Shown: piece by piece, positions 24,701 through 37,800 of the stretch
Numbering within the stretch: the stretch's first letter is position 1
How the letters are laid out: each line of letters starts with the position of its first letter
DNA from: Kipferlia bialata
Taxonomy: Eukaryota; Fornicata
Reading direction: 5' to 3'
Length of the DNA stretch: 47,277 bases
Assembly (NCBI GenBank): GCA_003568945.1
Contig: BDIP01000005.1
Location: 5,585-52,861 of the forward strand
Position numbers and translations under genes: made by a program
The notes under the pieces: model-generated
What the model saw: only the letters and a program-made list of their open reading frames with translations
Told to the model about the DNA's origin: nothing
Databases searched by the model: none

Positions 24701-27700
24701 ATATATTCCAACCAATACACTGGAGGTAGATGACCGAGTACACATCACCTGCTGCACATATTAGACTATGCATCGAAGCGTAGCTGGGGAGTCCAAAGAG
24801 CGAAATGGATGTCTCAAGCACTTGCAGAATGCCAGAGAACTACGGTGAGAGGGAGTTGCAATATATAGAGAATTGCTACAAGAATGCATAGACGCCAGGA
24901 AGGTGGAGAGGTTACTGTGTAATCATACCCAAAGCAACTCTAAGAAGAATCCCAGGTCAGCGTGGTTGAGTCCATGGGAGTAGCCTTCCGCCAGAATGGA
25001 GCTGATGAAATGCAGGAATACCACACTGCCTGGGTTAAGAGACAACATCAGAAATTGTATATGCAGTACTCATACTGGTAAGGTAAATGGATATATATTT
25101 GCCATTCACTCGACAGGTGATAGGATGTCCGTTACTAGCCAGAATACTGGAAGACATATACGTAGTCTGTGGTACGTACAGAGGGTCATCATGTGCTGCG
25201 GGACGGAAGTCAGAAGCGGGGAGAAGGTCTTGTACATACTGAGCTCCTAGTGTGAGTTTCATTCTGTTGCAGCGTGAGGATGACACCAACAGGAGGTTGT
25301 ACAGAAGCAGAACTCCAGTATATCCCATCATCACCCCCACCTCAAAGACGTCGTGGCCATGCAGCGTGTTGAAGGTAAATGTCCTGAGTTAGATTTCACA
25401 ACCAAGCAGAAACGATGGAGTCTCAGTATCGTACCGCTTGAGCATTGAGTAGATTGCCCTCCGGCCTCTGGCATACACAACCCAGTACCCAATGAACCTG
25501 TACTGTGGTTAAACATTCAATTGATATGACTAACGATACTGATACTGATACTGATACTGCCAACATCAACTTCTAGAAGTATGATCGTGAACTTACAATG
25601 ACGAGGAGGAACTGACAACCCAAGGCCATCAAAGTACCAATGGTAAGGTAGCCTTGTACGTAGTCAAAAGATGGGTTACTCTTTGCCCTGGGATGAGACT
25701 ATACATTTCGTCCGAAACATTCACTACAAGTACGTTATTCCACAACTTGATGCTATTGACATCTGAAAGACCCCTCACCTGCTAAAGAATCCAGTGCAAA
25801 AGTGGTGAACCACAGTAAGCACAACTAATTGGATGATCAGTAGCGGAACAATGACCATGTGATCACGCTGAAATTAGGATACTTGGCATAGCAAAACTTC
25901 TCAGTGAGGTTTAACCAGATGTATACATAGCACTGACTGACGTTCTCTCCTTCATCTTGTTCATGTTGGAGAATGCCACGAAAGGGTTGCTCCTGAATTC
26001 GCGAGAGTACGTCATCTGAGTGTTATATGTATTGCATGTTTATTATGAGATTACACTATTTCCCGCTAGATGTCAGGTAGCTGTCTTGTAGAGACACTAT
26101 TACGACGGTTGATGACACAATACTCTTGCCTACCTTGAAGATCTGACCGATAGACATTAGCAAGTTGATAGCGCTGTTTCCCACCGGTCTCTCTGACTGA
26201 GTGTAGGTCACTGGGTCACCACCGTCAACAGTGATTCTGAAGGTGAGTGGTGCCATATTTGTTACTCCAGGAAGAATTCAATAGTATCATCAATAGTTTC
26301 CTACTATTATGATGTGAAACACTATGGCACCTAAACTGTTCCCCGATACGATACAGAGGTGATCCTAAAGGAGCACCAGCATGTAGCGCCTCAAGGAACT
26401 TTAGCAGTTTCTCATCCACTTGCTCTATCACAGACACCGCAGCGGGTGTCTGGTCGAAAAGTGGGGCACTGGTCTCTCCCATGGAAGACAATACAATAGG
26501 AGACCTAATATTGGAGGGAGGATTCAACTCTTATGACCTGTGTTCACATACATTCATCACAGCAGGCGTCATGCAATCAGAGATAGTACAAAGATATTTC
26601 TTTTTGGGTAGACACAAACACTCTTACCTGCTGTCTTGACTGGTGATGCAACCAGATGTAAGAGGCATATGGATGCGGGCAAAGCTACTTGTAAGGGATT
26701 CGAATGTTGAACGCACTGAACACGAAGTATATGTATTATGAAGCAGCAAAGAAGTGTCCAAACACTGATTTCACTGTACAAATGGTCTGACTAAAGGGAT
26801 CAATATACACATATATATATGTACCTTGCTGTAATCACTGCCCATGGGTGGTGGACCAGTGCACTCAGTATGTATCCACCTCTTGTAGACGGATGGTCCT
26901 GGTGTAAAGATGGACTGCAATCAATGGATACACCACAGGACGGACAGTACTTTGGTGAGATGGGATCGTATGTCACATGACCCATGTCGGAAACGGTTAG
27001 TCCTGTTACTTTCATTCTATTGGTACACACTGTGTACTCAACAGTAAGAGAGGTGTACGGATACTATATATTAGTGTTTCTACCTCTTCTGTTCGTGGTT
27101 TCACAGGCTCGTTGCTTTCAGGTGTGCCAGTAGCAAATAGCTGATGTAAGAGATATTATAGACTTCTGCAGAAGGAGAAGATATATAGTAGTATATTCAT
27201 ACCCTATCCAGCCACGTTGTGTGACAGTCTGAGTTGGAGCACCGAGCAATTTGGGCCTGTGTTAAGTCATAGTTTGGCTTACTATTAGAACGTGTTAGTA
27301 AGTTACTAATAGTAACGATTGCTGCCCCATTAGGTATACCTTTGTATCTTGGAGCCGGTAGGAAGGTGCACGCATAGCCACCTCTCTGACAGGGAAGAGA
27401 CCTATTAGTCAGCTCTATGTTGGCAAAGTATACACTACTATTCAATACTTGTATATCATATGATAAGGTAATCATAAATGTACCTTTTCCCTTCAATATC
27501 GTCAGCTTAGGCCGGCTGAGCACAAAGTCCACTGCAACGTCTTTCGATATGGGACACTCCTGTCGATACCCTAACACACCAGATATATCATTGTTCTGAC
27601 TAATATGGTGGGCCACCTATGGTTAGTCATTTGACTCTCAGACGGCAAATATATGGACCATTCTATCAATAATACAGTTATCAAGTCTTAGAGTCAAGGA

Positions 27701-30700
27701 TATGTCATTGTACCTGTTCGGTCACCAAGACCTTCCCTGCAGTTGCTTTGCCCATAAGCCTGTGGTTAAGGGTCAGAGTATCTTTCGAAGAGTGAGAAAT
27801 AATACTATGTCATTACTACAGTAGTGTGATACGCTGCGTTACCAAATCCGTACCTTGCAGCCGTGTTGACTGTGTCCCCAAATACGTCGTACATCAGCTC
27901 ACAAGTACCAAGAACACCAGCTGTCACTGTACCACAAGCTACGCCAGTCCTGCGATAAGCATTAGTGCATGTACCTCACTGGCTGGTTAATCGTATCCCG
28001 GTACGTATGGCTCCTACACATGTATGTGTTACCTTAATCCAGCAACAACGGGTGCAATACTCGGATTGGAGTCTATTGCTGCCGTTGCAACCAAGACAAA
28101 CTCGCATAGAAGTCTGGTGTAATATCACTATCATATGACATATATGCAAAGATATGTGATTTCAGTAATAGAAAAAAGTGCAGTGCACACTACTTTTCCA
28201 GATAAATCTACCCGGATGTGGTGAGATACCTGCAATCCTTGGACACTTGCCATCCATCTCTAGGAGGGCAAGAGTGGCCGTCTGACGGTGTATGTTGGTG
28301 GACACGGACGATAAGTACACCGTCGGAGCCTAAGAATGAGAGAAATTGTGTTTCGTCCGAAACACAGACTGCATAATAGACGCTTATTGAGCTATATAAC
28401 TATTTAGGGCCATAGAATGGTTCATAATAACTGTTAGTAGTAAGACAGTAGTGCATATATGAACCAGGTAGAGCGTGTCACCTTTGATCTTCTCAACTCC
28501 GTCATAGGACTGTATGACCCCGTCAATGGTGTGCATCACATTGATAAGAGCCTAGCGTTATTATGCACAGTACCATTCGTGTAAAAATGATCTTGATTAT
28601 ACAGTATTACAGAGTCGAATCGTGATGTACTCAAATACTGTAAATTACGCCACCACGAACAGAGTACCTGAATATATGAAGTCGTCGATGTTGTTCCCTT
28701 GACCGGTACTACCTCCACAAATGCTACAGCTACATTGTCCTCTGTGGTAATCAGTCCTAGTGTGAAGATGAATATTGGTCTGTTGTGTTGACCTGTGTAT
28801 GGATTTTGTATCAGCTACCGGGCACAATATATGGGTCATATAATATATATGACTAGGACATATGGGTATATATTATATATATACTATATATATATACATC
28901 ACCATACTTCATACCTGGACTGAGCTCATCGTCGGCTGAGGCCCCAGTCTCTATTGAGGGTCTAGTCACATACCGTCTAGTGCCCAAGGGAAGAGAGGAA
29001 TGAAGGACGTACACAGCAGCGCGCTTGCTTCTATAGAGTTAGAGGACTGTAATTGATAGAATGACCATACTTTCACAAGAAGATAAGAGGGTAACCTGTT
29101 CATTCTCAGAGCCTGTTTCTGGAGGATGCTCCTTTCAGATCCATTGAAGTGCCACCTTACATGTGAGCAGGTTTGGTGTAACTTGATAACGGGAAATGAT
29201 GTGGTGTATGTGATAAATATCTTCCACAGTGTGTATGACATACACTGTATGTACTCACATGTAGACACACACTAGGGCCAGGCCCGTCAGCACAATAGGG
29301 GAAGAGTGGGTGTGCGTTGGGGAATGGAACCTGTTGTTAGTTGTTGACAGTACGTCTAACTGAGGATTTCGCTGTCTTTCAGTGACTTTATGTACTGCTA
29401 TTATGCAATAGAGAAATCAATGGATGGTATAATCACTAGTTGTACTGTGGCCGTAACGTTCTCATGTATGTGTGGTGGTACCTGATTCCCATTAGTGCAC
29501 ATGACAGCAGAATGCCACATCCAACAGAGCCTAGAACGATACGCTCTATGCGCTGTGATAACAGGCCCTTTGAAAAGTCAAGGTTTGCTAAGATCTGGAC
29601 TCAGTAACCAAATATTGAGTAGCACATAATGAATACATTCTGGAACACTGCATCGGTATGTACTTACCTGCGTTGTGGCGCATGAGATCTCTCCAATAGG
29701 GAAGACTCTATAGTCTGCGTCTGGAAACCACAGAAGTGACACCGACACACAGAGTAAGAACACACCCATGGCACTAGGGTTAGTGAACACCAGACTTTAT
29801 GTTACACTGTAGATGATAAACACATTTATAGGTTAGAGTGTAGTGTATAGCATATACACTGTATGGGAAGTCGTTCCCACCACAGTATCCACTGAATGAG
29901 TACATGTTCTCTGGCACATGGACATGCAATGGACCCGTTTGTAGCGGTTCTCTCCCATGCATTAGTGGAAACTGCCTTCCTGGTACCACCTCTCTGCAAC
30001 ACCTGGAAGAAGTGCGAGAATAGCGGATGTGATTGTTCGAGGACAAATATTGTATGCAACTATACTCACCATGAACTGTAACAGACATATGCCACAGCAC
30101 ACGCAGTCAACGACAGTGACATAGATAGTCGCTGAGAGTCAGTAATGCATGATATCTCTGAGCGTATTGTCTTAGACCCTCCCGAGAATCTCAAGCTACA
30201 AATATGAAGCGGTGCAAGATAGTGTATTGAGGTGCTTGCCTGTGTTCGTGTATGTCCAGTCGTGTGCAATCAGTCTGAGTACCATGATACCCAGAATACA
30301 GGCAATGCACACAATACTATAGGTGAGTGGTTGACTGTACTATAACAGTGTGCTGTAGATATCAGGTTTCAATTGAGCTAATTGTGCTAACATCGCAGGG
30401 TATACTCACAGAGCAAAGGCATGCCCTACACACATATTATAGTGTAAATGTGACACACACATCGTACCACAGGAGAGTTGCGGCAGGGATGTTGATGCAT
30501 ATCTCTCTATCAGCCCCAATGTCCTTACAGGACTCGGAACACACATCATCAACCTCAGCGTCACAGGAGGCCTGTTTGGATATGTCTATGGATTGTGGAA
30601 CAGTGGTCTCAGAAGGTACAGGCATAGTAGCCCTATCACAACCGTGACACGTGTCAAGGGTATCCAGGCTTACCGATGCGGTAGTCACTGTTAAGAACAC

Positions 30701-30751
30701 TACCGTAGGTTTAGTACCTGAATGCGGTCTCTCAACAGTTATTGTTGACAC
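21738..30751 (-). CDS. Two-cassette transmembrane class III adenylyl cyclase with swapped catalytic halves
   Basis: This enzyme would make cAMP from ATP at a membrane. Start MSTITVERP at 30751 opens a Ser/Thr-rich N-terminus of about 100 residues. Membrane exons follow at about 30330-30240, 30180-30066, 29770-29690, 29560-29480, 29325-29265 and 29080-28980. Catalytic domain 1 lies at 28755-27717 (NVAVAFVEVVPVKG, GVEKIKGDTLYL, YDVFGDTVNTAAR, LMGKATAGKVLVTEQ). A linker with a Cys/His cluster precedes a second membrane bundle at about 26770-24300. Catalytic domain 2 lies at 22985-22099 (YTKLDIAGFTSYC, AKTIGDAYELM, YDIFGRAPQRAR, TLESLSPLV). The layout TM-cyclase-TM-cyclase matches animal-type tmACs. 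Domain 1 keeps Asn/Arg and Lys/Asp but has Glu at the first metal position; domain 2 keeps both metal Asp but lacks Asn/Arg. Together they can form one complete site. About 30 exons; the C-terminal tail after domain 2 is low complexity. Confidence 0.85.
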
Positions 30752-30932
30752 TGAGGATATCTAACTGCAGTATATTTACTGTATTTTTATGCGCCGGTTT
30801 CTCCCAGTCTACTACAGTCTTACAGTATTTGCGAGATTTCACTAAACAGTGACGGTTTCACGTATCAACCGCATACGGTTAGTATCCAGCTTCTCAACTA
30901 CCTGAACATACCAAGGGAGACACACGTTTAAA
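30752..30932. promoter_or_regulatory. Shared divergent promoter region of the cyclase and a 90-residue gene
   Basis: Only 181 bases separate the start codons of the minus-strand cyclase and the plus-strand small gene, so the promoters must overlap or lie back to back. I see no certain core element. Co-regulation is an inference from spacing alone. Confidence 0.45.
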
Positions 30933-31446
30933 ATGACCCAGCCGCCCGTCCCTGACGGTGCCAGTCGTCAGAAAGAGAGACCTAAACAGACTCGGCCCGG
31001 AGTTGTGGTATGTATGCGTATACAAAATGTCCTCTCCTTATACTATTCTTGGAATTCTTATTTAGCTATATAATCTGCTTCCGTTACCGTATGCTTTGAA
31101 CTGATTCTCAGTCCTCTGGATATGGTGGCTCTTCCTGCAAGCAGCCCAGGTCCACTGAGGCCTCTCGCTCCTCTGCCCACTCTGCATTCCTTAAGATGAC
31201 ACTCATTCAGAAGGTATATATCAGTGTGAGGGTCGAAATTGGTCAAACCTCCGAACGGTGGATGGTTTCTCTAGACACACTATACAGTTCGTTCTTTTTG
31301 ACATGATATACTGATAACAACCTCAAAGTGAAATAGATGGATGACTCCAGAACCACAGGGCCTTCTACAGATGGGACTTCTCAGATGGGGCATATAAGGG
31401 CAAGAATGTACCAACCGAGAGAGTGTCTCAGTCACCCAAGGAGTGA
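30933..31446 (+). CDS. Small basic protein with an FYRWDFSDG motif, unknown
   Basis: Three exons (30933-31007, 31112-31213, 31351-31446), all joined in phase 0, give 90 residues from MTQPPVPDGASRQKERPKQT to TERVSQSPKE and TGA. Exon 2 is Ser-rich and ends SAFLKMTLIQK; exon 3 opens NHRAFYRWDFSDGAYKGKN. The lengths are exact multiples of three and a decayed sister copy at 20953-21435 conserves the same three blocks and intron positions, so the model is well supported. The aromatic motif suggests a short binding segment. I recognise no family. It is divergent from the cyclase and convergent with the phosphodiesterase. Confidence 0.75.
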
Positions 31447-31800
31447 TGCAGAGTCATTCTGTTCTCGTTGATGGTCAATATACTCTATTGATATATAATA
31501 AGTAAGTTTTACACTGCTGGGATATGACCTGACCTGAATAGACGCAAAGTGACCAACCAGCAAATCTATGACTGTCAAAGACAATCTACCATTCAAAGTG
31601 ATTCTTAACATCACATATAGGTGAGACACACTACCCTTAAGTAGAGAGATATTTCTCACGTGAACACACAGTATGATTATGTGATGTGTCTTGGAGTATG
31701 TAAGAAGAGGACTAAAACACTTCCTCATTATTACCCCACTAGCAATATTACCCGTGACCTAGGTGGCCAGATCAGGGGTGACTATACAGGCAGCACTGAT

Positions 31801-34800
31801 CTAGGGAGAAGAATCAAGGCAAGCCAAGATATCTGCGTCATCTGAGGTGATTCCTCCCCACAGCTCCTAGTGTCAGTTTCTAAAAGACCATAAGAGAGAA
31901 AGAATTAGCTTCACAACTATTCAATTATGAAATCATATGATATGTAATACTCCACAACAGGATATCTTGGGGAGAGGAATCTGATGGTATATATGTATAT
32001 CATATATATATACTCCTACCATTACCTTGTTCTTCTCCATGGTCCTTACCATGGAGTGTATCAGACTCGACAGGCAGTGTGTGATCCTATGGGTGTTGCA
32101 ACCACTCTCTGTGCTGACACCATCTGAGGATAGTGTGGTGTGCACACCCTCTAGAACCCTCTCTAGGTGGTGGCTGCTCTGTGTCTCTACAAAGGAAGCA
32201 TAGTCTCTAAAAGATACCGCAAATGGCCTCACAATGTAGTCAATGAAGGATGTCTAGGGGTGAGAGGATCTTAAGTTGCTCATTCCACCGTCTATAGTTA
32301 CTGTGTCTAGACAAAGTGATCCTAAACTATATACGTACTGATGCAATGGGGCATTACACAAACTATTAATGATACCTGGCACTTTCTAATCTCCTCCACA
32401 CCCTTTGTTCTATCTCTAAAGGCGCCAATCTCGTGGCCATATGCCGCCTGGAGGTGAGTCCTTCTGTCTCTACACAAAACGACACGATACTTGAGACGGA
32501 TAGATACACAATCTCCACTATCCATAATCGACTAAGAGTAGGAGTAGCTATAGAGAGAGACACCCACACCTCTAGGTCCCCTGTCTTGAAGAACTCCCTC
32601 ATCACATTCAGAGAGTGTGTCCTGTATGTGAGTGTTGGAGTAGGACGGACAGAACTCATACCCTAACGTCCATAACTACCATCAAGAAATATGTAAATAC
32701 TACATATATACTAATATACCTTGCCACATCAAATGGCCTTGCTGCGTTTGAGATGTCTGCCATTCTAATGATGGCAGTCAGGAGGCAGGTCTGCACGTCT
32801 GAAGTCAAAGCTGTAGGTAAGCGCTAGAGTCTGGTGGAGTATATACACAACAAAATGGTAGATCCTGAGTTCGTCTGGTGTATCCGTACCCCCCTCTCCC
32901 TCCATCAGAGCGGCCATGTCATCCATACTGGAGAACACACTCTGAGATGAGGTACATATATGCATGTATATATATATATATGTATAGATAGGTATAGTAT
33001 ATATATAGTATATATATATATAGTAGTGCCATGTCATCCATACTGGAGAACACACTCTGGGGTGAGGTACATATATGTATATGTATATAGTATATAGTAT
33101 ATATAGTATATATAGTATATATATATATATAGTATATATATATATAGTATTGCCATCTCATCCATACTGGAGAACACACTCTGGGGTGAGAGTATCCATT
33201 CGAGCAAAGAGAGTGTATCATATCCTATCTTCATAAGAGTCTATGTATATAATAGTACTCACTCAATGCAATACCTTGGGGTCAGTGGCCAGCACTAGTG
33301 TCTCAAATAGTGCCTGGCAGAAGTCGCTCTGGTCACAGGGCATAGAGTCAAATACACTGTAGTACCTGAGATTAAGGGTTTAGAGAGAGAGAGAGAGAGA
33401 GAAAGAGACATAGATAGTACCTCAGTGTGAAGAGACCCAGCATGCAGTGGAACTTCTCCAGAGTGGCCACGCTGCCATACACGTGGTACAGGGGGTGCCT
33501 GGATATGAGAGTATACAACAAATATTGGTAATATATATTGTACACAATATACTCATACTATCCATACCTGATGTTTGTGAGCAGATCTGATGTGACCCCA
33601 CAGTGCTCAACGTCGTGGGCAGCAGCTGAAATAAGGGGGTAGAGAGGGACATAGATAGTGAGGCTCACGTACACGGGCAGCAGCTGATATATGAGAATCA
33701 TTAGAGTAAAGAGGCATACTAAATCTAGACAATAGTTGATTGATCCAGAGACAACTTAATACCTGCCAGGAGCATGACTGACACAACCACAGGGGGACAT
33801 AGGGTACGGCCACACTCTGGGGTCAGAGACAAGAGTCCAAGGAAGATGGAATGACGACCATATGGTTTCTTACTGTTTACCACACATATCCGCAATACAA
33901 ATATACATACATATACAATTAGTGATTAAAACAGTGACTCAACAAATTCTCCGACCTGACTGTCTGAGTCTGTCCACCATCACCCCCTCCATATGCATCA
34001 CATACAATTATCATATAGACATATCACTTATATGTACACGTACATATACATTAACATTGCAATTGTATTATATACCTGACTTGCGAAGTCTGTCCATCAT
34101 GACGCCCACCATCTGCATCACATCCAGAGCATGGGTGCTGTTGTGGTAGGAGGGGGTCCCGGAGTCACTGAGATGAGTGTATATACATGTATGTATGGAT
34201 GTATATTTAGGTGGCATAGGTGTTGTGGTAGGAGTATGAGGGGTCCCGGAGTCCCTAGGGGCTTTATGTTAGTAGCACTATAGCCAAGAGGTAACATAGC
34301 TGGATGTACAGGCGACTACTATGTGTCTCAACACTACCATACATGTACAATCTCTGGGACTATGTACATAGAAATAGTATTAGTAGTTATTAATACTATC
34401 TATACACTATACCTATACATCCTTTGGAATTGTATGAGGGCCGCAGTGTATCTGTTGATGGAGACCACTTCCCCTAGGCCGAAGTGGGAGTGCAGTAGAT
34501 ACCCCAGGTAGGGCAGAGCATCAGAGCCATGTCTGGCGATGAGAGATAGAGAGCAAGGGAGAGTGACAACTGTATGGATTCCTACATGTCCTACATTCAT
34601 ATATCATATATTAGATACTGACCTCTGCTTCCAGGCATGTGCATCAAAGGCAGGGCTGAGGTACATGGGTAGTGACCCATCTGTCTCCCCTAGCGTGCCT
34701 TCAGACTGACAGGCAACCAACCGTCCGAACCGCCTTGGGTCAATCATTCACCACCACCAATTGAAGATACTGTCAGAAATGGAAGCGAAGTAAGATACAG

Positions 34801-37800
34801 AAAGGATCACGTTGTGACTTGTCACGTACTCCAGTGTCCCTAGAGCCTCAGTTGGGGTCACAAAGGATACTCTACCACCGGTGCTACCTGACATGAGACA
34901 TAACGCAAGTATGATGGTATGTACATATAACCGTCTGGCATGAGACACAACCGCAATACAAATAGAATATACTCAAGAAGATCCCATGATACGAATGCAA
35001 CAATGATACATAACCGTACAAAGAGCATGATACATACATATAGAGTGTATTCAATAAGACGAGATAATACATATATGGAGGTATGTACTCACATTTGTAT
35101 GTCTATAGATACTCCTTGCATACCTCCTGATCCGGATGTGAGCAGAGACTCAAAGAGTGCTCTGAGTCTAGGATACTCGAGCTCTCTCTGTTGTTAGTTA
35201 TAGTCATTATACTGAACTCCAAGAATAGTATTGTCCATCGGGGTGTAAACGTGTTTGTAGAGTGGGAAGATTGGCTTAGCGTAGCAGTGTGACACACGTA
35301 AGTGTCTAGAGTGTGAGATAGCACTATCATACTCACCCATCTGTCACCGCGGTTGAGACTCTCAAAGTGCCCTATCCTGGCAGACCACATGAGACTAGGG
35401 ACCTGGTGCATAAGGTGTATATGTATGTATTGGTATATATATATATGCCCTATCCTTGCTGGCCACATGAGACTGTCCTGATGCATTGGATGTATATCAT
35501 AACTAATATATAGATCGAGAGGATACATGTATACCTCTGTCTGCGATCTGTGTGAGGTCTGGGTCTGACTATTAGATGTATATCATCACTAATATGTATA
35601 TATCGAGAGGATACATGTATACCTCTGTCTGTGCTGTGGCTGAGGTCTGGGTCTGACTAGAGGTGGATGCACATCCAGACACACATGAGACATCGGAGTG
35701 TGTTGGGGTGTCACTAAGTACACAGCCAGGGAGCGGGAGGATATGAGTAGTGACCCCAACACTGCCTACACACAGCGGCAGCCTGAGCCATGGTCTGCAC
35801 CCACCTCCATTATCTTCCTCTCCCTCTCTCTCTTCCCCTCCCTCCCCACTTGTGGCTGACCCATACACACTATCACTCTCACTGTCACTCTCTCTCTCAC
35901 TGTCTGTGTATGCAGGTATATCCTCCATGTCACTCAGTGTGACACCGGGTAGGAGACCCAGGCTCCCTGAGCCAAAACCTGAGGAGGCGGAGGTATCAGG
36001 ACTGGCGTTGGGAACCATCCACTGTACGGTGTCAACCGTTGGTATCGTTGGAGAAACGGTCTCGAGGCAGAGAGAAGAAGGGAGGGCTGAGCCTACAGGG
36101 GTGGTGTTGTGGCTCATTTCTTGTAGCGTAGGGCCCTTGGGGGCTGTGACAGAGAGGGGAGGGGTAGCAGGTGTGTCCTCGAGGTGGATGTCACTCTCAC
36201 TCTCAGTGCCACTCTCACTGATCATGGTGTCCACCTTGATGCCCTCCCCTCCCCACAGGTTGATGACAGGTGACATTCCTTATGGTAAGAATATAGAAGA
36301 AGAAGTTAAGAATATAAAAGAAGAAGAAGTTGATGACATGTGGACAGGGGCGGGGCATGCCTATTGGTAAGGATACCATGGCATCTACTATCAAAATATG
36401 AAGTAACCCAAAGGTATATACACTACTACGATGACTGTACATACCAGTGTGCAGAGTGGCCCTCCTGCCGCCTCTGTGGATCCCTCTCTCCATGTCTCTC
36501 TCCCTGCCTCTCTCCCTGCCTCTCTCCCTGTCTCTCTCTCTTGAGAGGGAGTAGGGCAAAGAGGAAGTGAGGCCAGACACTGGTATCAGCATCAACTACA
36601 CACAATTTTTATAGTACAAACAAATTAGTCAGGAACAACACATGTAAGAAGGAGAGATATACAGATATGGTCAGGCTCTGGGGTCAGTATAGACTATACT
36701 TGTCTTACTAATAGTGTGGCACAGGCAGTAACTTACCTCTCTGCTCAACCTGAGGAATGAGGTATGAAACCCTCTCTCTCCCTCTCTCGACCTCAGAATC
36801 GCTCTCCCTCTCTCTCTTAGGGTATGTACCCACAGCACCAGTCAGGGACCGTGCTGAGGTTAGAAGTATGGCATGGTACATTACTTCACTATGTAATACT
36901 CACAATAATACAGATGATATACATATACTATGTAATACATATAGATACACATATACTGTAAGCAATTCTTGATATATAGATACGTATTAGTTTATATACT
37001 CTCACCTGACGTAGGGACGGACCCATATGATGTAGCTGTGGGTCTAGGGGGGAGTGCACTGCTTCCACGTGAGGAGACTAGAGATCCAACAACCGGCCCC
37101 TTCAGAGCTGCGGGTCGAGGGGTGGAGAGAGAGCTGGAGGGGGTGCTGATGGAGTCCCTACGAGTGAGTCTGGTAGCGGTGAACACTGTCAGCACAGTAT
37201 GGAGGCTGAAAGAGAGATAATGATACTTATATGTTTTACTACAGAACCATCATACCTCCTGACTACCCTGTAACCTGGATCAGAGTCACAAAGTGAGTGT
37301 ACACGGGAGGGTCCTAGGTGTGAGTGACACAGAAATTATGCATTCGCATGCATAATGCAATAATACGGTGGCATATATATAGAGAGAGAGAGATTGGACT
37401 CGGTTGGGTCTACCAGTGAGTCAGTAAGTCCTATATGAACACCTGTATACACTATAGTAACATACTGATGTGCTTATAGGGAGAAATGACCATGTATAGT
37501 AGTAAATACGGGGACAGTGTGCTATATATGAACAACCAGAATCCATAGTATGAATACACGTATAGGTATTCAGTATAGGAATATCTTCACATCAGTACCT
37601 GTCTTGCCCTGTGATATGTCTTGTGATGTGGAGTGTGACACAACCAGTGTATATGGTGTGAATACTCGTATATGGATGTAGTGTAGATATATACACCCCT
37701 ACCTGTATTCTGTGACATGCAGTCTGAGGAGATGTCTGGGTGGGTGTGCCAGTAGCAGGCTGGGGTGAGAGAGAGTGGGACAGTAAACGTACACACAGTA

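Noticed and set aside
35750-36370. 206-codon plus-strand open frame rich in Ser and Pro
   Set aside because: It is the mirror of the low-complexity acidic/Ser-rich exon of the phosphodiesterase; the CT-rich repeats keep several frames open.
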